Source of the DNA: Erpobdella octoculata
Taxonomy: Eukaryota > Annelida > Clitellata > Hirudinida > Erpobdellidae
DNA length: 64,000 nucleotides
Assembly: GCA_963978895.1 (NCBI GenBank)
Contig: OZ022239.1
Span: 31,445,517 to 31,509,516, forward strand
Direction of reading: 5' to 3'
Shown here: piece by piece, positions 38,221 through 50,620 of the stretch
Layout of the letters: every line of letters starts with the position of its first letter
How positions within the stretch are numbered: the first letter of the stretch is position 1
Position numbers and translations under genes: made by a program
The notes under the pieces: model-generated
Database searches by the model: none
What the model saw: the letters and a program-made list of their open reading frames with translations, nothing else
Told to the model about the DNA's origin: nothing

Positions 38221-40556
38221 CTAGCGGACCCGGCGAACTTTGTTTCACCTTAAAGTGTATTTTTTAAGCAATAAAGAACAATAATAACAAATATATATAT
38301 ATATATAAGTTTAAAAGAAAACAAAATAAAAAAACGTTCACTTTAATAGTTTATTAGAAAAACATTGGTTGAACTCGGATCGATTCTCTTTAATCCAGCA
38401 CTTTATGATACACTATGTTTTTTGTTTTATTATCGGGCGAAAAAACAAATAAATCTGATGGTCTGCCGACACGTGAACACGCTACATACAATTGACCATG
38501 AGAAAAACATGCATTATCCAAGTTCAGACCACAAACACTCAAGATTGGCCTTGTGATTTGTTAATCGTCATAGCAAATGCTAGGCGAATCGGAAATTGAA
38601 TTCTTTTAAAACCCCCTCTGCCTTGCTTCCGACGTTGAAATTTCTTTGATGAAGCGTTCCAAGTGTAATAACGTGGCATCTCCGAGTAAAGCAACGTTTG
38701 TGCAAATGGATCGCTTTGGCAAATCGCAAAAAAACTCGTTAATGTTGTTACTGGAGGTGGGTGTTTCAGCACGTTGAATAATATTCGACGCGTTAAAATA
38801 AACTCGTTGATCATTCTCCAGATGCACAGCCAAATGGACAACAGTGGGATGACGTTCGTGAAAAAAGAATGAGAATATACGCCAAATTGCCTCATTGCAG
38901 TTCACATATCTACCAATTTGATAGCGTCTAATCTCGTCATTATCTGAGCTTTGAATGCCAAAAACTGCCATATCGCTGCCTTTCGTTACATATTTGCAGA
39001 TGTACTTAATTGACTTTACAGAATTGCAATACTCAACATTGCAATGTGTCTTGAATGTTTTGGAAAGAAGTGGCGAATAGGGAACAATCCAACTGTTGTC
39101 AACCACGAAATCGTTTCCTTTCACTTTCTTTGTGACAGTTCGACCGTTATCATCGGGTGATCGACGTCGATATATTGGATAGCCATCAGTGCCAGTGATG
39201 GTCTCTGTCGTAAATTTTCGTGGATAACGTTTGGAACACTTGCCGTCGACAATGCACGGTGATTGGCGGTTGATGGCGACACACGGTCCATGAATCATAT
39301 TCATAACTACAACATCATGTAGGTCTGGATCGATTTCGGGATCAGCAATCTCGGCATTTATGATATCATCTATTTGGTCAGGTCTAATTTTTTCAACTAA
39401 CCAAATGAGAATGTGTGCATGAGGCAAGTCTCGTTTTTGCCATTCGATTGAATACATCCAGCATCGAGTATCACCAAAAACGTGTTGCTTTACAATGTAG
39501 TTCATCAGCGACCGAATTTTTTGTTTGAAGACACGTGCCGTGATGCCGTGCCGATCACTTGATGTTTGTCCGGGAAGCAGCATTTGAACAATTTCAATCC
39601 ACTTTGGATTACAGGTGAAGGTAATGAATAGATCTGGCCGACCGTAATGACGAACATATGTCATTGCATCCTGCGCATATTCATGCATATGACGCGGACT
39701 ACCTATATAAGTAGCCGGTATAATAGTTAATCAACCAATGTTAGCTGCATCTCCTTCGGCGCTCTTGTCTTCGAGAAGCACGAAGCCGGGCAATACTAAC
39801 GCGGCGCCTTTCTCGCGCTAATTCCAGTTCTTCCGCGGTGGATTGGTTAACATTGTTCCGATGCCTAATTGCCTGACGGCTATTTTGGGAAAGATTAGAT
39901 CTTCTGGGTCGCGGCATTGTTTTGTTATTAATAATGTTTTTGTTAAAAGTAATAAAACTTTAAAACTTAATTCCAACGAACGAAAATATAATATTGACAG
40001 AACAGCATTGACACTTTGTTAATGCCACATGGAAAACGGAAATTGCGAAACTAAAAATCATATATCTATGCAAAAAATATCTTTTATATTTTTATGGCCC
40101 ATAAACAATTATTTTATTTTATATTTTAATTGAAAAAGATATTTACTTAATTTTTTCTGGGAGATTTTCAATTGTAAACAATGAAATAGTCAGAAAATTT
40201 AATAACATGCGCTCTACCCCATTTGCGCATAAATGTCACATCGCGGAAAATTAAACATCTGTATATCTCGATAACCCAAACTCCAATTTGAAAATTTATT
40301 TTTCCGTGAGACCAAATAGAGGGTGCTCTACAACTTTGCCATTTGAAGTTTTTTTTCTAGGACGCACTGTTAAGGCTGTATAGCTACCGGGGTACACACT
40401 GCGGTCCCCATGGGCCACTCCATGATTCAATGTCAAATTTTCTTTAGTTATTCTGTTAATAGGAGCTGAGAGAAATCCAATAAATCAAAAATCTCTAAAA
40501 TCGGTTCAGCCGTTCTTGAGTTATAAGTATCGTAACACAAACCCGACTTCCTTTTA
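38221..40556 (-). mobile_element. Helitron D with internally deleted Rep/helicase gene
   Basis: The 3' end is AAAGTTCGCCGGGTCCGCTAG-like, with CTAG at 38221-38224. The 5' end is TATATATATAAAAGGAAGTC near 40556, followed by TTATAACTCAAGAACGGCTG. Rep remains in 38729-39688: YVRHYGRPDLFITFTCNPKW, the HUH motif DLPHAHILIW and the tyrosine motif SIKYICKYVTKG. A start-like MPRPRRSNLSQNSRQAIRHR lies near 39915 but is cut off from Rep by a deletion. After frameshifts near 38730 and 38540, only the helicase C-terminus survives: FPIRLAFAMTINKSQGQ, then CFSHGQLYVACSRV and KTKNIVYHKVLD-stop. Most helicase motifs are lost, so it cannot replicate itself. Confidence 0.9.
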
Positions 40557-40568
40557 TATATATATATA

Positions 40569-42155
40569 CTAGCAGTGCCCGTAGCGGCTTCGCTCGCATG
40601 AAATTAGAGAGTTTGAACCGTGCATCCATAGTAGAGATCATTTTTTTAGGTCTCGGCTCGGCCCGTCGACAAATTAGCCCAGCCCGTTTTAAAAACCCAA
40701 ACTCCTGGCCCGGCACAGCCCGTCTAAATTAGGCCCGGCCCATTTTTACAGGCCTAGAAGTTCTATATACTTGATGAAAAACTTCGGCCCGTCCCACCTT
40801 GACCTCAGGTTTGGCCCGGCCAAACTGAAGACCCCAAAATCACTAAAATATCTATATACTTGGTGAAAAGCCTCGGCCCGTCCCATTTTGATTTAAGGTT
40901 TGGCCTGGCCCGTGTGAAGACTCTAAAATAACGGCTTGGCCCGGCCGATGATAAACTGGACTTAGCTACTTTTAACCGGCACAAAACTTCAAAATACTAA
41001 TTTTTACATTTTTAGCACTTACAGTTTGTGAGTAGCAGTTGTTTTGAAATCAAATAACCCTTATTTCCACCCCACATTTGAGGTCCTGGAAACCAAATTT
41101 TCAAAAAATGCTAAAACACGTATTTCATTATTTTTGGAGTAGAAACTAAATACTAATTTTTACTTCTGTAGCATTGATAGTTTTTGAGTAGCAGCTACTT
41201 TAAAAACCAAATAACCCAAAAAATGATGAAACACGTATATCTTTTTTTTTGAGTAGATACTAAGTATTAAATTTTACATCTGTGGCAATTACAGTTGTTG
41301 AGTAGCAGTTACTTTAAAAACCAAATAACCCTATTTTCCACCCCACATTTGAAGTCCTGGAAACCAAATTTTCAAAAAATTGTGAAACCCGTATATCATT
41401 ATTTTTAGAGTAGAAACTAAATTCTAATTTTTACTTTTGTAACATTAACAGTTTTTGAGTAGAAGCTACTTTAAAAACCGAATAACCCAATTTTCCAACC
41501 CACATTTGAGGTCCGGGAAACCAAATTTGTAAAAAATGGTGAAACACGTATATCTTTATTTTTAGAAAAGAAACTAAATAATAATTTTTACATCTGTGGT
41601 ATTTACTGTTTTTGAGTAGCAGTTACTATAAAAGACAATTAGCCCTATTTTCCACCCCACATTTGAAGTCCTGGAAACCAAATTTTCAAAAAATGCTAAA
41701 ACATGTATTTCATTATTTTTGGAGTAGAAACTAAATACTAATTTTTACTCCTGTAGCATTAACAGTTTTTGAGTAGAAGCTACTTTAAAAACCAAATAAC
41801 CCAATTTTCCAACCCACATTTGAGGTCCGGGAAACCGAATTTTCAAAAAATGGTGAAACACGTATCTTTTTATTTTTCAAAAAGAATCTATATACCAAAT
41901 TTCAAAATCTCCTCATTTTTGGTTTTCGAGATAAACATTGTTTTAGAAAAAAGTTTGTTTTTCAGTTTTTTCCCCTCAGGAGCAAAATTTTCAAAAATCC
42001 TTTCTTAGCGGATGTTTACGCTATAAAAGTAATATAAGTTCCAAATTTCACGTTCCTAGGATGAGGCGTTTGAGCTCGGCGTTGATTATCAGTCAGTCAT
42101 CTGTCAGTCAGTCAGTCAGTCAGTCAGTCAGTCAGTCAGTCAGGACATGTTCTTT
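40569..42155 (-). mobile_element. Non-autonomous Helitron E with internal tandem repeats
   Basis: The 3' end reads GCGAAGCCGCTACGGGCACT-GCTAG at 40569, only about 12 bases from the 5' end of Helitron D, in the same orientation. The 5' end near 42155 reads TATATAAAAGAACATGTCCT followed by GACT units. The interior has a GGCCCGG-rich patch (40640-40960) and, from 41000 to 41880, six or so copies of a roughly 140-150-base unit containing AAACCAAATTTTCAAAAAAT and TTTTTGAGTAG. No protein is encoded. Confidence 0.75.
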
Positions 42156-42160
42156 TATAT

Positions 42161-42635
<475 letters not shown>

Positions 42636-42654
42636 ACTAAAAACTTTTCAGGCC

Positions 42655-42997
42655 ATAGGGTTAATAAAAATCAAATTTAGTTTAAGTAACACACGCTTGA
42701 AGGTTTCAGCAACTTTTAGCAAATCTATTTTACGTTTTATGGGTTAAAAGAAGTTAGGAGTGGAAAAAAAAGAAAATGAGCGCAAGCGGGAATGGGAGAG
42801 CAGGCGGAAACGAGAGAGCGAGCGGGAGAACGAACGAGAATGGTAAAGTTACCGGGAACGGGAAAGCGAGCAAGAAAGGGAAAAGAAACCGGAGAGCATG
42901 AATGAGCAGGAGAGCGAGAAGGAAGGCAAGTGGGGAAGGAAACGGGAGCCAGAGAAAAACGATAGGAAAACCTCTGAAAACCCCGCTACCAGCACTA
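42655..42997 (+). mobile_element. Non-autonomous Helitron, copy F
   Basis: Shares TTTTACGTTTTATGGG.TAAA and AGAAGTTAGGA with copies A and I, tandem GGGAACGGGAAAGCGAG-like units and AAAACCCCGCTACCAGCACT-AG at the end. The base after CTAG is A rather than T, unlike the other copies. Confidence 0.6.
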
Positions 42998-43648
42998 GAC
43001 AAATTAACTGATTATAAAAAGCCATTTCAGGTTCGCTCTCACAGCTCAACTCAACTCCGTCTCGCTTTGGATACGTGTTTTAGTATTTTTCTAGCTTTAA
43101 GGATTTGTTCGTTAAAACTGGCAGCGTCCAGTTCAGCACGAACGGGACAGCCTTCAACTTTTTTGCCTATGAAACTGGTGGAATTTCGTGCCTCTGACAC
43201 GGACCAAGTCAAGAATTTTCTGACTATGTATTAAGTTGGACAAGGTTTCAAAAAAATGTACTTGGCTTTATGTTGCATGGTTCACATTATCTACCTAATT
43301 CCATGCGAGCGAAGCTGCAACCAACTGCTAGTATGTTATATTATAAAAGTGGTACTTTCCAAGTTGTTCATCATTTCACTAATTTTAAAACATGTAATAC
43401 CTTAACAGAAACACTAAGTTCTCATCTTATATATATATATATATACACTAGGTTCTAATCTTATATATAGACTGCAATTGCTACTTATATACTGTAATTG
43501 TTACTTTACTTAAAATTGAGAATAACAACAACAATCGAGAGAATATTTTTTCTTTACAGCATCAAAGCCCCGGAAACTCCGGTCCAACAACCGACCCAGA
43601 ACATATGAAAAAAACTCAATAAAGTCAAAAGAAAACGACTCGATTAAT
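42998..43648. other. Unassigned; an open minus-strand frame with protein-like text
   Basis: At about 43050-43235 the minus strand reads VRKFLTWSVSEARNSTSFIG then KKVEGCPVRAELDAASFNEQ and ILKARKILKHVSKARRS-stop. I do not recognise it and found no partner exon or convincing acceptor. It lies just below the stop of the ATP synthase e gene. (TA)n occurs at 43430-43447. Confidence 0.25.
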
Positions 43649-46600
43649 TTATGGCTTTACTATGACTCCTGCTTCTTTTGCCAGAGCTTCCATCTCAACT
43701 GAAAACACAAAAAAAGTTTTAAGTATTCATGGAAAAAGTTTGAAAGGAAATAATATATTTAAAATGATATTATATTTATGATTAAATAAGTGTTTTATAA
43801 AAGGTACCCAAGATATCTAATCTTATAAATAGATGTAAGCTCCACAAGTTACATAAAACAAACACCACTCTCATCATAATCTGTTCAACCAATTGAAAGT
43901 ACCTATTCGATGATCGGTCTAACTAAATGACAATGCATAGGCAAACAAAATAAATAAAAGATTTGAAGAGATCCCCTCACTTTTAATCTTCTCTTCCTTC
44001 TCCTTGGCCAAACGGGCATCCCTTCTTTGGCGGATCGGCTCGTACTGTTGCTGCAACTTTGCTTCTTTTCTAGCGAGGTACTCTGAAAGGTCATGTGAAA
44101 ATAATCAGGCTGATTTTATATGACACCAGCAGTAGTGACCTATAGTTCTGATTTGAGAATTCTACTAAATGAAGGATACTGCTCCAGCAACACAAATTTT
44201 ATTTTACCTGGAGCAAGCTAGGATAGTATAAACTATGCTTTACCTTATTAAGAAAAGGCAGATGCTATTCGGACGTACGTCTGACTAATTTCACCACTAT
44301 TCGCAAGTACCATAAATATAAAAAATAAATAGATTGGTCCTTCCACTATTATCGGCGTCCGACTATAGCGAAAAAGCGAATGACAATTAATTAGATTTTT
44401 ATGGCCCCAGTAAAGGCGCTATAAATAAAACTGCATAACTTTATTAATTGTAATTTATCTAAAGTTATTAAAATTAAATTTTTCTCAAATAGTGTATTTT
44501 AAACTAGTGAGAATCAAATTATACGCTAAACGTTCTCTGATTTGTAGTCCTCTTGGAGTGGAAAAGCGACCGAGAGCAAGAAGCGACCGGGGTCAGGAAA
44601 GCGACCTGGAGATCAAGAGGGGAAGGAAACGGTAGCAAGAGAGAAAAACGATAGAAAAATCTCTAAAATCATTGGACAAAGCCAGCACCCCGCTAGTCTA
44701 TATATATATAAATGAATGTTTGTATGTATGTATGTATGTATGTATGTATATATGTATGTTATTTATGCATTGCTACACCATTCATACGATCGTAATGAAA
44801 TTTTCACACAAACTTGAGAGTCAAGGGGAATCCAATATAGAGAAAAAAAATTTAAAACCGTCACAAAATGAGCGGAGCGGGTGAGCGAGCGGGAACTATA
44901 TATATATACACACACATACTAGCGGGGTTACCCGGCGTTGCTCGGGGGTTTTTAGAGTTTTTTATCGTTTTTCTCTAGCTCCCGTTTAATTCCCCGTTTT
45001 CTCTCCCGTTCCCGCTTGCTCTCCCAACCCCGGTCGCTTTCCCGCTCCCTTTCTCGATTCCGGTCGCTTTCCCGTCCCATCTATCTCTTAATAATTTGTA
45101 ATAACGCGCAATCTGTCTCATTATGCAAGACTGGGAAGCAAGTCATGGACTTCTTAATATTATGCAATGATCATGTATAGGCACTTTTGGCCCGGAAGGT
45201 TTTCTGGCCCCCTGAGCCGGAGGATCGGAGAAGGAGTCCAAACCTTCTTAACTTTTTCTCCTTCTTAACTTTCCAGGCCAAAAGTTCCTATGTACAACCA
45301 TCGAAGGTAATTGCGTAATAAACTTCTAATTTTGTTTACGTTACAACGTTTGAAGGCTTCAAACAACTTTTAGCAAATCTATTTTACGTTTTATGGGCTA
45401 AAATAAATTATGAAAGAGTGGAAAAGAAAAAAATGAGCGCGAGCGGGAACGTAAGAGCAAGCGTGGAAGGAAACGGGAGCAAGAGAGAAAAATGACAAAA
45501 AACCTCTGAAAACCCCGAGCAATGCCGGGTAACCCCGCTAGTATTATATAAAAACTAGAGATGGTCCGTCAAAAATACGAATTGTTTTAAAGATTTCATT
45601 ATATATTCTTTTTCTATTTCAGCTCCACCTCTTTTGATTTTTTTCGCTGACAGTGTACAATTGCGTAATAACTTTTATTACACGCCTGCGCGCACTAATT
45701 TTAGCAACTGCTGATTGCTGACCACTGCGGCCGCCGCGTTATGAGAAATGGCTAACATACATACATACCTACATACAGGCAGACCACCGACGGATCCAGG
45801 GGAATGGAGGGATGCATCCCCTCGCCAGCAACGAATCCAGTAGGGAAATTATGTACGTATATATTAGGGATGTCACGGGTACCCGAACCCGAGTTCGGTA
45901 CTACCCGGTCTTTTTCTGATACCCGAACCAGAACCCGAAAGTGTGAAAATTTGATACCCAAACCCGAAAATGTGAAAACTTGATACCCGAACCCGAAAAT
46001 GAGAAAACTTGATACCCGAACCCGAAAATGTGAAAACTTGATACCCGAACTCGAACCCGAACATTCATAAGCCTAATACCCAAACTCGGAGTTGTGAACA
46101 AATAAATTTTTTTAGTAAATAAATATTTATTCCAGTTTTAAAAATAGCAACACAAACAGGGTTTTCATAATTTTTCTAGTTTATTAAAAATGAAATAGTA
46201 TTAGGAACCGATTTATTAGTGATTGTGTAAGCTAGACCACTAATCCGTTTGATTATCAGGCGGACCGAGCCGCGAACGAACTAAAATAATTAAGCCTCCT
46301 TCGGTCGAAGAAATCGCGGATAGCCATGACTGTAAACATTTTACTTCAGTTATATAACCTTATATTTATTCATTCATATACTAAACGTTTTTCTGATATA
46401 ACAAAGACCCTTTGTTATAAAGATAATCTTGCATAATCATAAACTTTAACTGGCAAAGTCTATAAATGATCTATGCGTCACAGTCACAGTCATTTTATTG
46501 GCAAATGTGTAAGCTAGAACACTAATCCGCCTGATTACCCGACCGGACCGAGCCGCAAAAAAATTAATAAATTAGAATAATTTAAGAGGTAACGTATTAT

Positions 46601-48336
46601 ACTAATCGCAAGCCATGCAAGTTTTGTATTATCACCTTTGTGTAACAAATAACACAAAGAGGTCATTTTATTGGCGAGTGTATATAAGCTAGACACCTAA
46701 TCCGCCTGATTATCTGGCCAGACCGAGCCGCGATCGAACTAAAACAATTAAGCCTCCTTCGGTCAAAGAAATCACATTATTTGGAAAGCCAAAAAAATAA
46801 CTTGTTAGAGTTTATTCAATATGTGTAATGTCCAATGGATGAATTGATCGCTCTCGTTTATATATGTATATACACTAGGTAAATCTAAAATCAATCCAGG
46901 AATTTGAAATCATAAGCCAGTACCCGAACCCGGTTTTTTGAAAACTACAAACCCGAACCCGAAAACCTGAGTTTCACAAACCCGAACCCGAAAACTCTAG
47001 TTTCACAAACCCGAACCCGAAAACTCCAAAAAGTACTACCCGTGACATCCCTAGTATGTATATATATATATATGTATATATATAAATCTATTTCCGCGGA
47101 CAGACAGAATCACCTAATAAAATAAATAACAAATAAACATATATATATATATTCTGCAGCTTGTCGGAAATTTTTATTGCAAAATTCCGGACGTGACCTA
47201 ATGAAAACGTTGTAAAATTACTGATGGCTTGGTTTGGCTTAGAGCAGAGTTGTCAAACTAGCAGCCCGCGGGTAAATCCAAGCAACTTTGTGGCTAAGCC
47301 GCAATAAAGAAATTTTAAAACATTTTAGAACTGAATTATCACAATATTCTGTTAAATACATATGTTTTACAAGGTTTGGCAATGATTCATTACCAAAATT
47401 GCTTAATCCATTCTTTTCCATCTACAAGCCTTTAGCGCAAGCATAGTATTTTTTTACTGTGACAGTGCTGCGCATTTACTTGTGCTGTCACTTTTTTGTT
47501 GTACGTCGTTCATTGTTTGGTAAGTTTAACGTATTTCATAACAAATGTACTAATGATGACAGGAGAGACATCAAGTGTCATGGAAAAAACTTAAATACTT
47601 AAGAATATCATTGTTTTTGTTCCCTTTTGGCATTATATACATTTCATAATAAAGCAACTTTTTATGTTCTTGTTTCAATTTTTTGCTGCCCACATTATAT
47701 AAAAAGACAGTAAAAGTATAGTGATGAAAATGACTGACGTACGTCCGAATAGTGATGAAAGTATTTGGACGTACGTCAAAATGGTGGTGAAAGTGTTCGG
47801 ACGTACATCCGAATAGACACTTTCTTAAGACTCTTAAGTTAAGAGAGACATTCATTCCAAATAGCACAATGAACCTCTCTGTATAATCTAACTATTTTAG
47901 TTTGTAACCAATAACTTTAATACTAGATCAATTTTAATTAAAAAACTTACTAAAATGGAAATGGCCGTAGAGAACTCCACCAACCAAGAGCGTCCATCTT
48001 GAGAACTTGAGTGAATTCAACAAAAATGAAATTAATAAACATCATCATTAACACCACTGACCCGATATTTGTAAATGTAAACTAAAAGTCAACTTTTAAT
48101 TATGAAACAATTAGATTTCAGCATTGATGCTAAAAATTATCTGCTACTGAAAAGTAGTTTGCTGAGTATTGGAAAAAAAACAAAGCAGTGCATCACGGAA
48201 AACAAAAAGTCCTTAACATTAATAAAATAATAAACACAAAATCCTTAGCATTAATAAACTAATACACTCAAAATCCTTTAATACAAACCCTAATAAGAGG
48301 CGAAATGTTCTTCGGCGCAGCCAAGGTCGACGACAT
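43649..48336 (-). CDS. ATP5ME: Mitochondrial ATP synthase subunit e, four exons, complete
   Basis: Small inner-membrane subunit of the F1Fo ATP synthase that helps form enzyme dimers. Exons in transcript order: 48289-48336, 47951-48005, 43981-44082, 43649-43698. They join in phase to an 84-aa protein and a stop. Exon 1 encodes MSSTLAAPKNISPLIR. Exon 2 encodes FSRWTLLVGGVLYGHFHF, the single membrane helix with the GxxxG dimer motif (GGVLYG). Exon 3 encodes KYLARKEAKLQQQYEPIRQR then RDARLAKEKEEKIK, and exon 4 IEMEALAKEAGVIVKP. The layout (SPLI..., helix ending YG, then a long charged helix) matches subunit e of about 70-90 aa. Donors are GTTTGT, GTAAGT and GTGAGG. The 3.9-kb middle intron is filled with Helitrons and a hAT element. 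The two ends of the protein are short, but the match over the helix and charged tail is good. Confidence 0.85.
44540..44696 (+). mobile_element. Non-autonomous Helitron 3' fragment, copy G
   Basis: AAAGCGACCGAGAGCAAG-type units, then CAAAGCCAGCACCCCGCTAG followed by T. A TA/TGTA array and a segment reversed relative to 32650-32790 (44765-44865) follow. Confidence 0.6.
44919..45255 (-). mobile_element. Non-autonomous Helitron, copy H (inverted partner of copy I)
   Basis: The minus strand ends CGAGCAACGCCGGGTAACCC-CGCTAG at 44919. The body is the reverse complement of copy B, including GGACTCCTTCTCCGATCCTC. Confidence 0.75.
45256..45541 (+). mobile_element. Non-autonomous Helitron, copy I
   Basis: The plus strand ends CCCCGAGCAATGCCGGGTAA-CCCCGCTAG at 45538-45541, followed by T. 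It joins copy H head to head, so the pair has CTAG ends facing outwards. Confidence 0.7.
45865..47053. mobile_element. Non-autonomous hAT element, 1189 bp
   Basis: Left end TAGGGATGTCACGGGTACCC; right end reads GTACTACCCGTGACATCCCTA, its inverse. Flanks GTATATAT (45857-45864) and GTATGTAT (47054-47061) match at 7 of 8 bases, consistent with an 8-bp target duplication in TA-rich DNA. Subterminal CCCGAACCCGAAAA-type repeats occur on both sides, and inside are three copies of a block around AATCCGCCTGATTA and AAGCCTCCTTCGGTC (about 46230, 46510, 46690). No transposase. Confidence 0.85.
47244..47820. other. hAT-like left end and short tandem units
   Basis: CAGAGTTGTCAAACTAGCAG then CCCGCGGG resembles a common hAT terminus, but no opposite end was found. 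From 47710 to 47815 three units carry GGACGTACGTC palindromes with GAATAGTGATGAAAGT; a related GGACGTACGTC lies at 44270. Lies in the ATP synthase e intron. Confidence 0.4.
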
Positions 48337-49514
48337 CTTGGGATGTTTTCAACGGCAGCACTTTGAGTAGAAGGTAACTTTCATGCGATGGAGAGAAAGC
48401 TGTCGATATAAATAAGACCAGTCTAAAATAAAAATTTATAAAAAAATTAATAATTTTAATTTGTAATAAAATATTTTATAAGCGCTTAAACCAATATTTC
48501 ATCGTTGACTTTCCTTGGCAGAAAGTCAAATTAAGCTCTGCTTGTGTTGAGCTTTTTTCAGTAATAAATTAAATAATTTGAAATTATTTTTTAATTATAA
48601 AGTTTCGTAAACAGTGAAAGAAGAAAAAAACTAGAACTGGAGGTCTGTTCGAAAATCGAGTCCAGCCCCTGACGAGATCTCCAGACGGTTTGAAATGTTC
48701 ACAGATTTACAAAACTTGAGGAGTAGACGCATAAAGAAATCCATATATTTAGAGTGACAAATCTGGCGTCACTAAAACCAAAATTTGCGAATTGTAAAGC
48801 ATTTTTTAAGACGAAGACAGATCGAAGAATTGCGAACCATTATTCTGTACCGCTCTAGAGGTGTTAAAAAAGTTATGAACAGTCAAAAATGGAACGAGAT
48901 AGGTATAAGATTTTTTATGCATGTATCGATCTATTTTGTCTGAGTTGAAAGTACGATTTACATAAAATAGTGATCTTCTTGTATGCCTGAATTCCTTCAA
49001 TCCGCAATCTTATGATTTTCTCTCTGCAGACCAAATAAGACTTGTTCACAGAGTCACATCAGACATCTGGAAATGCTCTTATGCTCACTCAGATGCTAGG
49101 GTATGTGATCTCCCGTGCTTTCCAGGTTTTATTGTGAAGAAAAATAAAACAAGGATTTCGAAATTTGTTTTGAAAATTGGCTCAAACTACTAAACTACCC
49201 TCCCCCCGGTCATCAGGTTTTTTGGGAGCAATAAGCAAAATATGTTATGCAGGGGGCAGATTTTGTGTTTTGTCCCCGGGCGCAGAAAACCCTAGCTAAA
49301 CCCGAATGGGCCCCTAAAACATCTTGCCCCCCTAAGGTTTTGATGAAATGACGTCCCTGAAAATAGAACTTACTATGAGAATCGCTGTGTTGTTTTTAAT
49401 ACATGAATGCATACACAGATAATTTAAGAAAACTTTACTTTAAATAAAAACAAAGCTGTTTCTTATAGGTAGTACCTACCCTATCTGCAGTTTATTTCAA
49501 GAATCAATACAACA
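48337..49514. other. 5' flank of the ATP synthase e gene; no other gene recognised
   Basis: Contains the expected promoter side of the ATP synthase gene. A 64-residue minus frame at 48806-49000 and a G/C-run segment at 49200-49370 look like transposon remains, unassigned. Confidence 0.4.
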
Positions 49515-49726
49515 TGTAAAGGAAAAAACGAGTTTTTAACACAAACTTTAATTACAACTACACTCGATTTAGAAATACAAAAGATGTTCAAATTAATTTT
49601 TTTATTGAATCATGTATTTTCATCCAATATAAAGCTATGCTGAAAGTTTCAGCTTCCTAGCTAGTCAAAAAGCTTGTTAAATTTTTCTTGCAAGATTTGC
49701 GTACAGAGAAAGCCACACACGCACAC

Positions 49727-49758
<32 letters not shown>

Positions 49759-49795
49759 CAAACAGAGTTTGTAACCTAAATAAAAGTTTGTAAAA
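49515..49795 (-). repeat. Dispersed repeat family B, copy 3
   Basis: Reverse of the block at 4561-4810: ACGAGTTTTTAACACAAAC, AAGTTTCAGCTTCCTAGCTA and GCGTACAGAGAAAGCCACAC, with a CA array in the middle. Confidence 0.75.
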
Positions 49796-50009
49796 AATAT
49801 TACTATGCTCATTCGATAAACGTCTAAAACGTACCCTATCGACCTATCGTTTAATTCTAAGGTATAATTCACATATATCACAAATAAATATAAAGTAAAA
49901 ACTTTTGGAATGTAAGAAGATAAAAGCCGAAACAAGTTAAATAGAGCATATTTTATGTTGTCGATAGAACATTAGCTTATTTTCTTTTGGTAGGAAGAGG
50001 TGTAAATTA

Positions 50010-50235
50010 GAGTAACTACATGGACCGATTTTTCGCGACCGGTCCGTCGGCAAATCGGCCCTGGCCAGTCCGATTCATGGGCTTAAATTTCAGGCCCGGT
50101 TCAGCCCGTTTATTTTGAACCAGGTCCGTTTTTACAGGCCTAAAATCTCTATACCTACTTGGCACAAAAATCTCCACCCGGCCCGTTTAAAAACCCTAAA
50201 ATCATAGCCCGGTCCGTATACGTGGTTCAGTGTAA
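50010..50235. mobile_element. GGCCCGG-rich dispersed element
   Basis: AGAGTAACTACATGGACCGA leads into a patch rich in GGCCCGGTTCAGCCCG-like units separated by AT-rich DNA (TTTTTACAGGCCTAAAA). Related sequence lies at 40640-40960 (within Helitron E) and 59397-59578. No coding capacity. Confidence 0.55.
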
Positions 50236-50496
50236 ATGCCAAATAACGTGGATTGAACTCTCGTTGGACTACTTGTGTAGTAAATAAGTACTTTATGTGC
50301 AGTTAGTGCATCAAGTATACTATAAGTACAGTACAGAGAGAAGAAGTAAAAGAAGAACAATAATAAGTATCGTGCGATCTCAGAAATGTGCTTTTTAGAG
50401 ACCAAATATGAATTGTCATTCAGGAAATAACTGGCTCGCAAAGTTCTGTCGGATACTCAAGGATTTTTCTGTTTCCTTGTTTCTGTCTGTCTGTCT

Positions 50497-50497
50497 G

Positions 50498-50585
<88 letters not shown>

Positions 50586-50620
50586 TTTTCTTTCCTTCTT
50601 TCCTTCTTTCTTTCTTTCTT
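50497..50620. repeat. (TTTC)n microsatellite
   Basis: TTTC tetranucleotide array preceded by TCTG units. Confidence 0.97.

Noticed and set aside
40495..40716. Minus-strand 73-residue frame
   Set aside because: Spans the junction of two Helitrons and the GGCCCGG patch; no domain.
45752..46101. Minus-strand frames with Gly-Ser-Gly-Ile-Lys-Phe repeats
   Set aside because: They translate the CCCGAA subterminal repeats of the hAT element.
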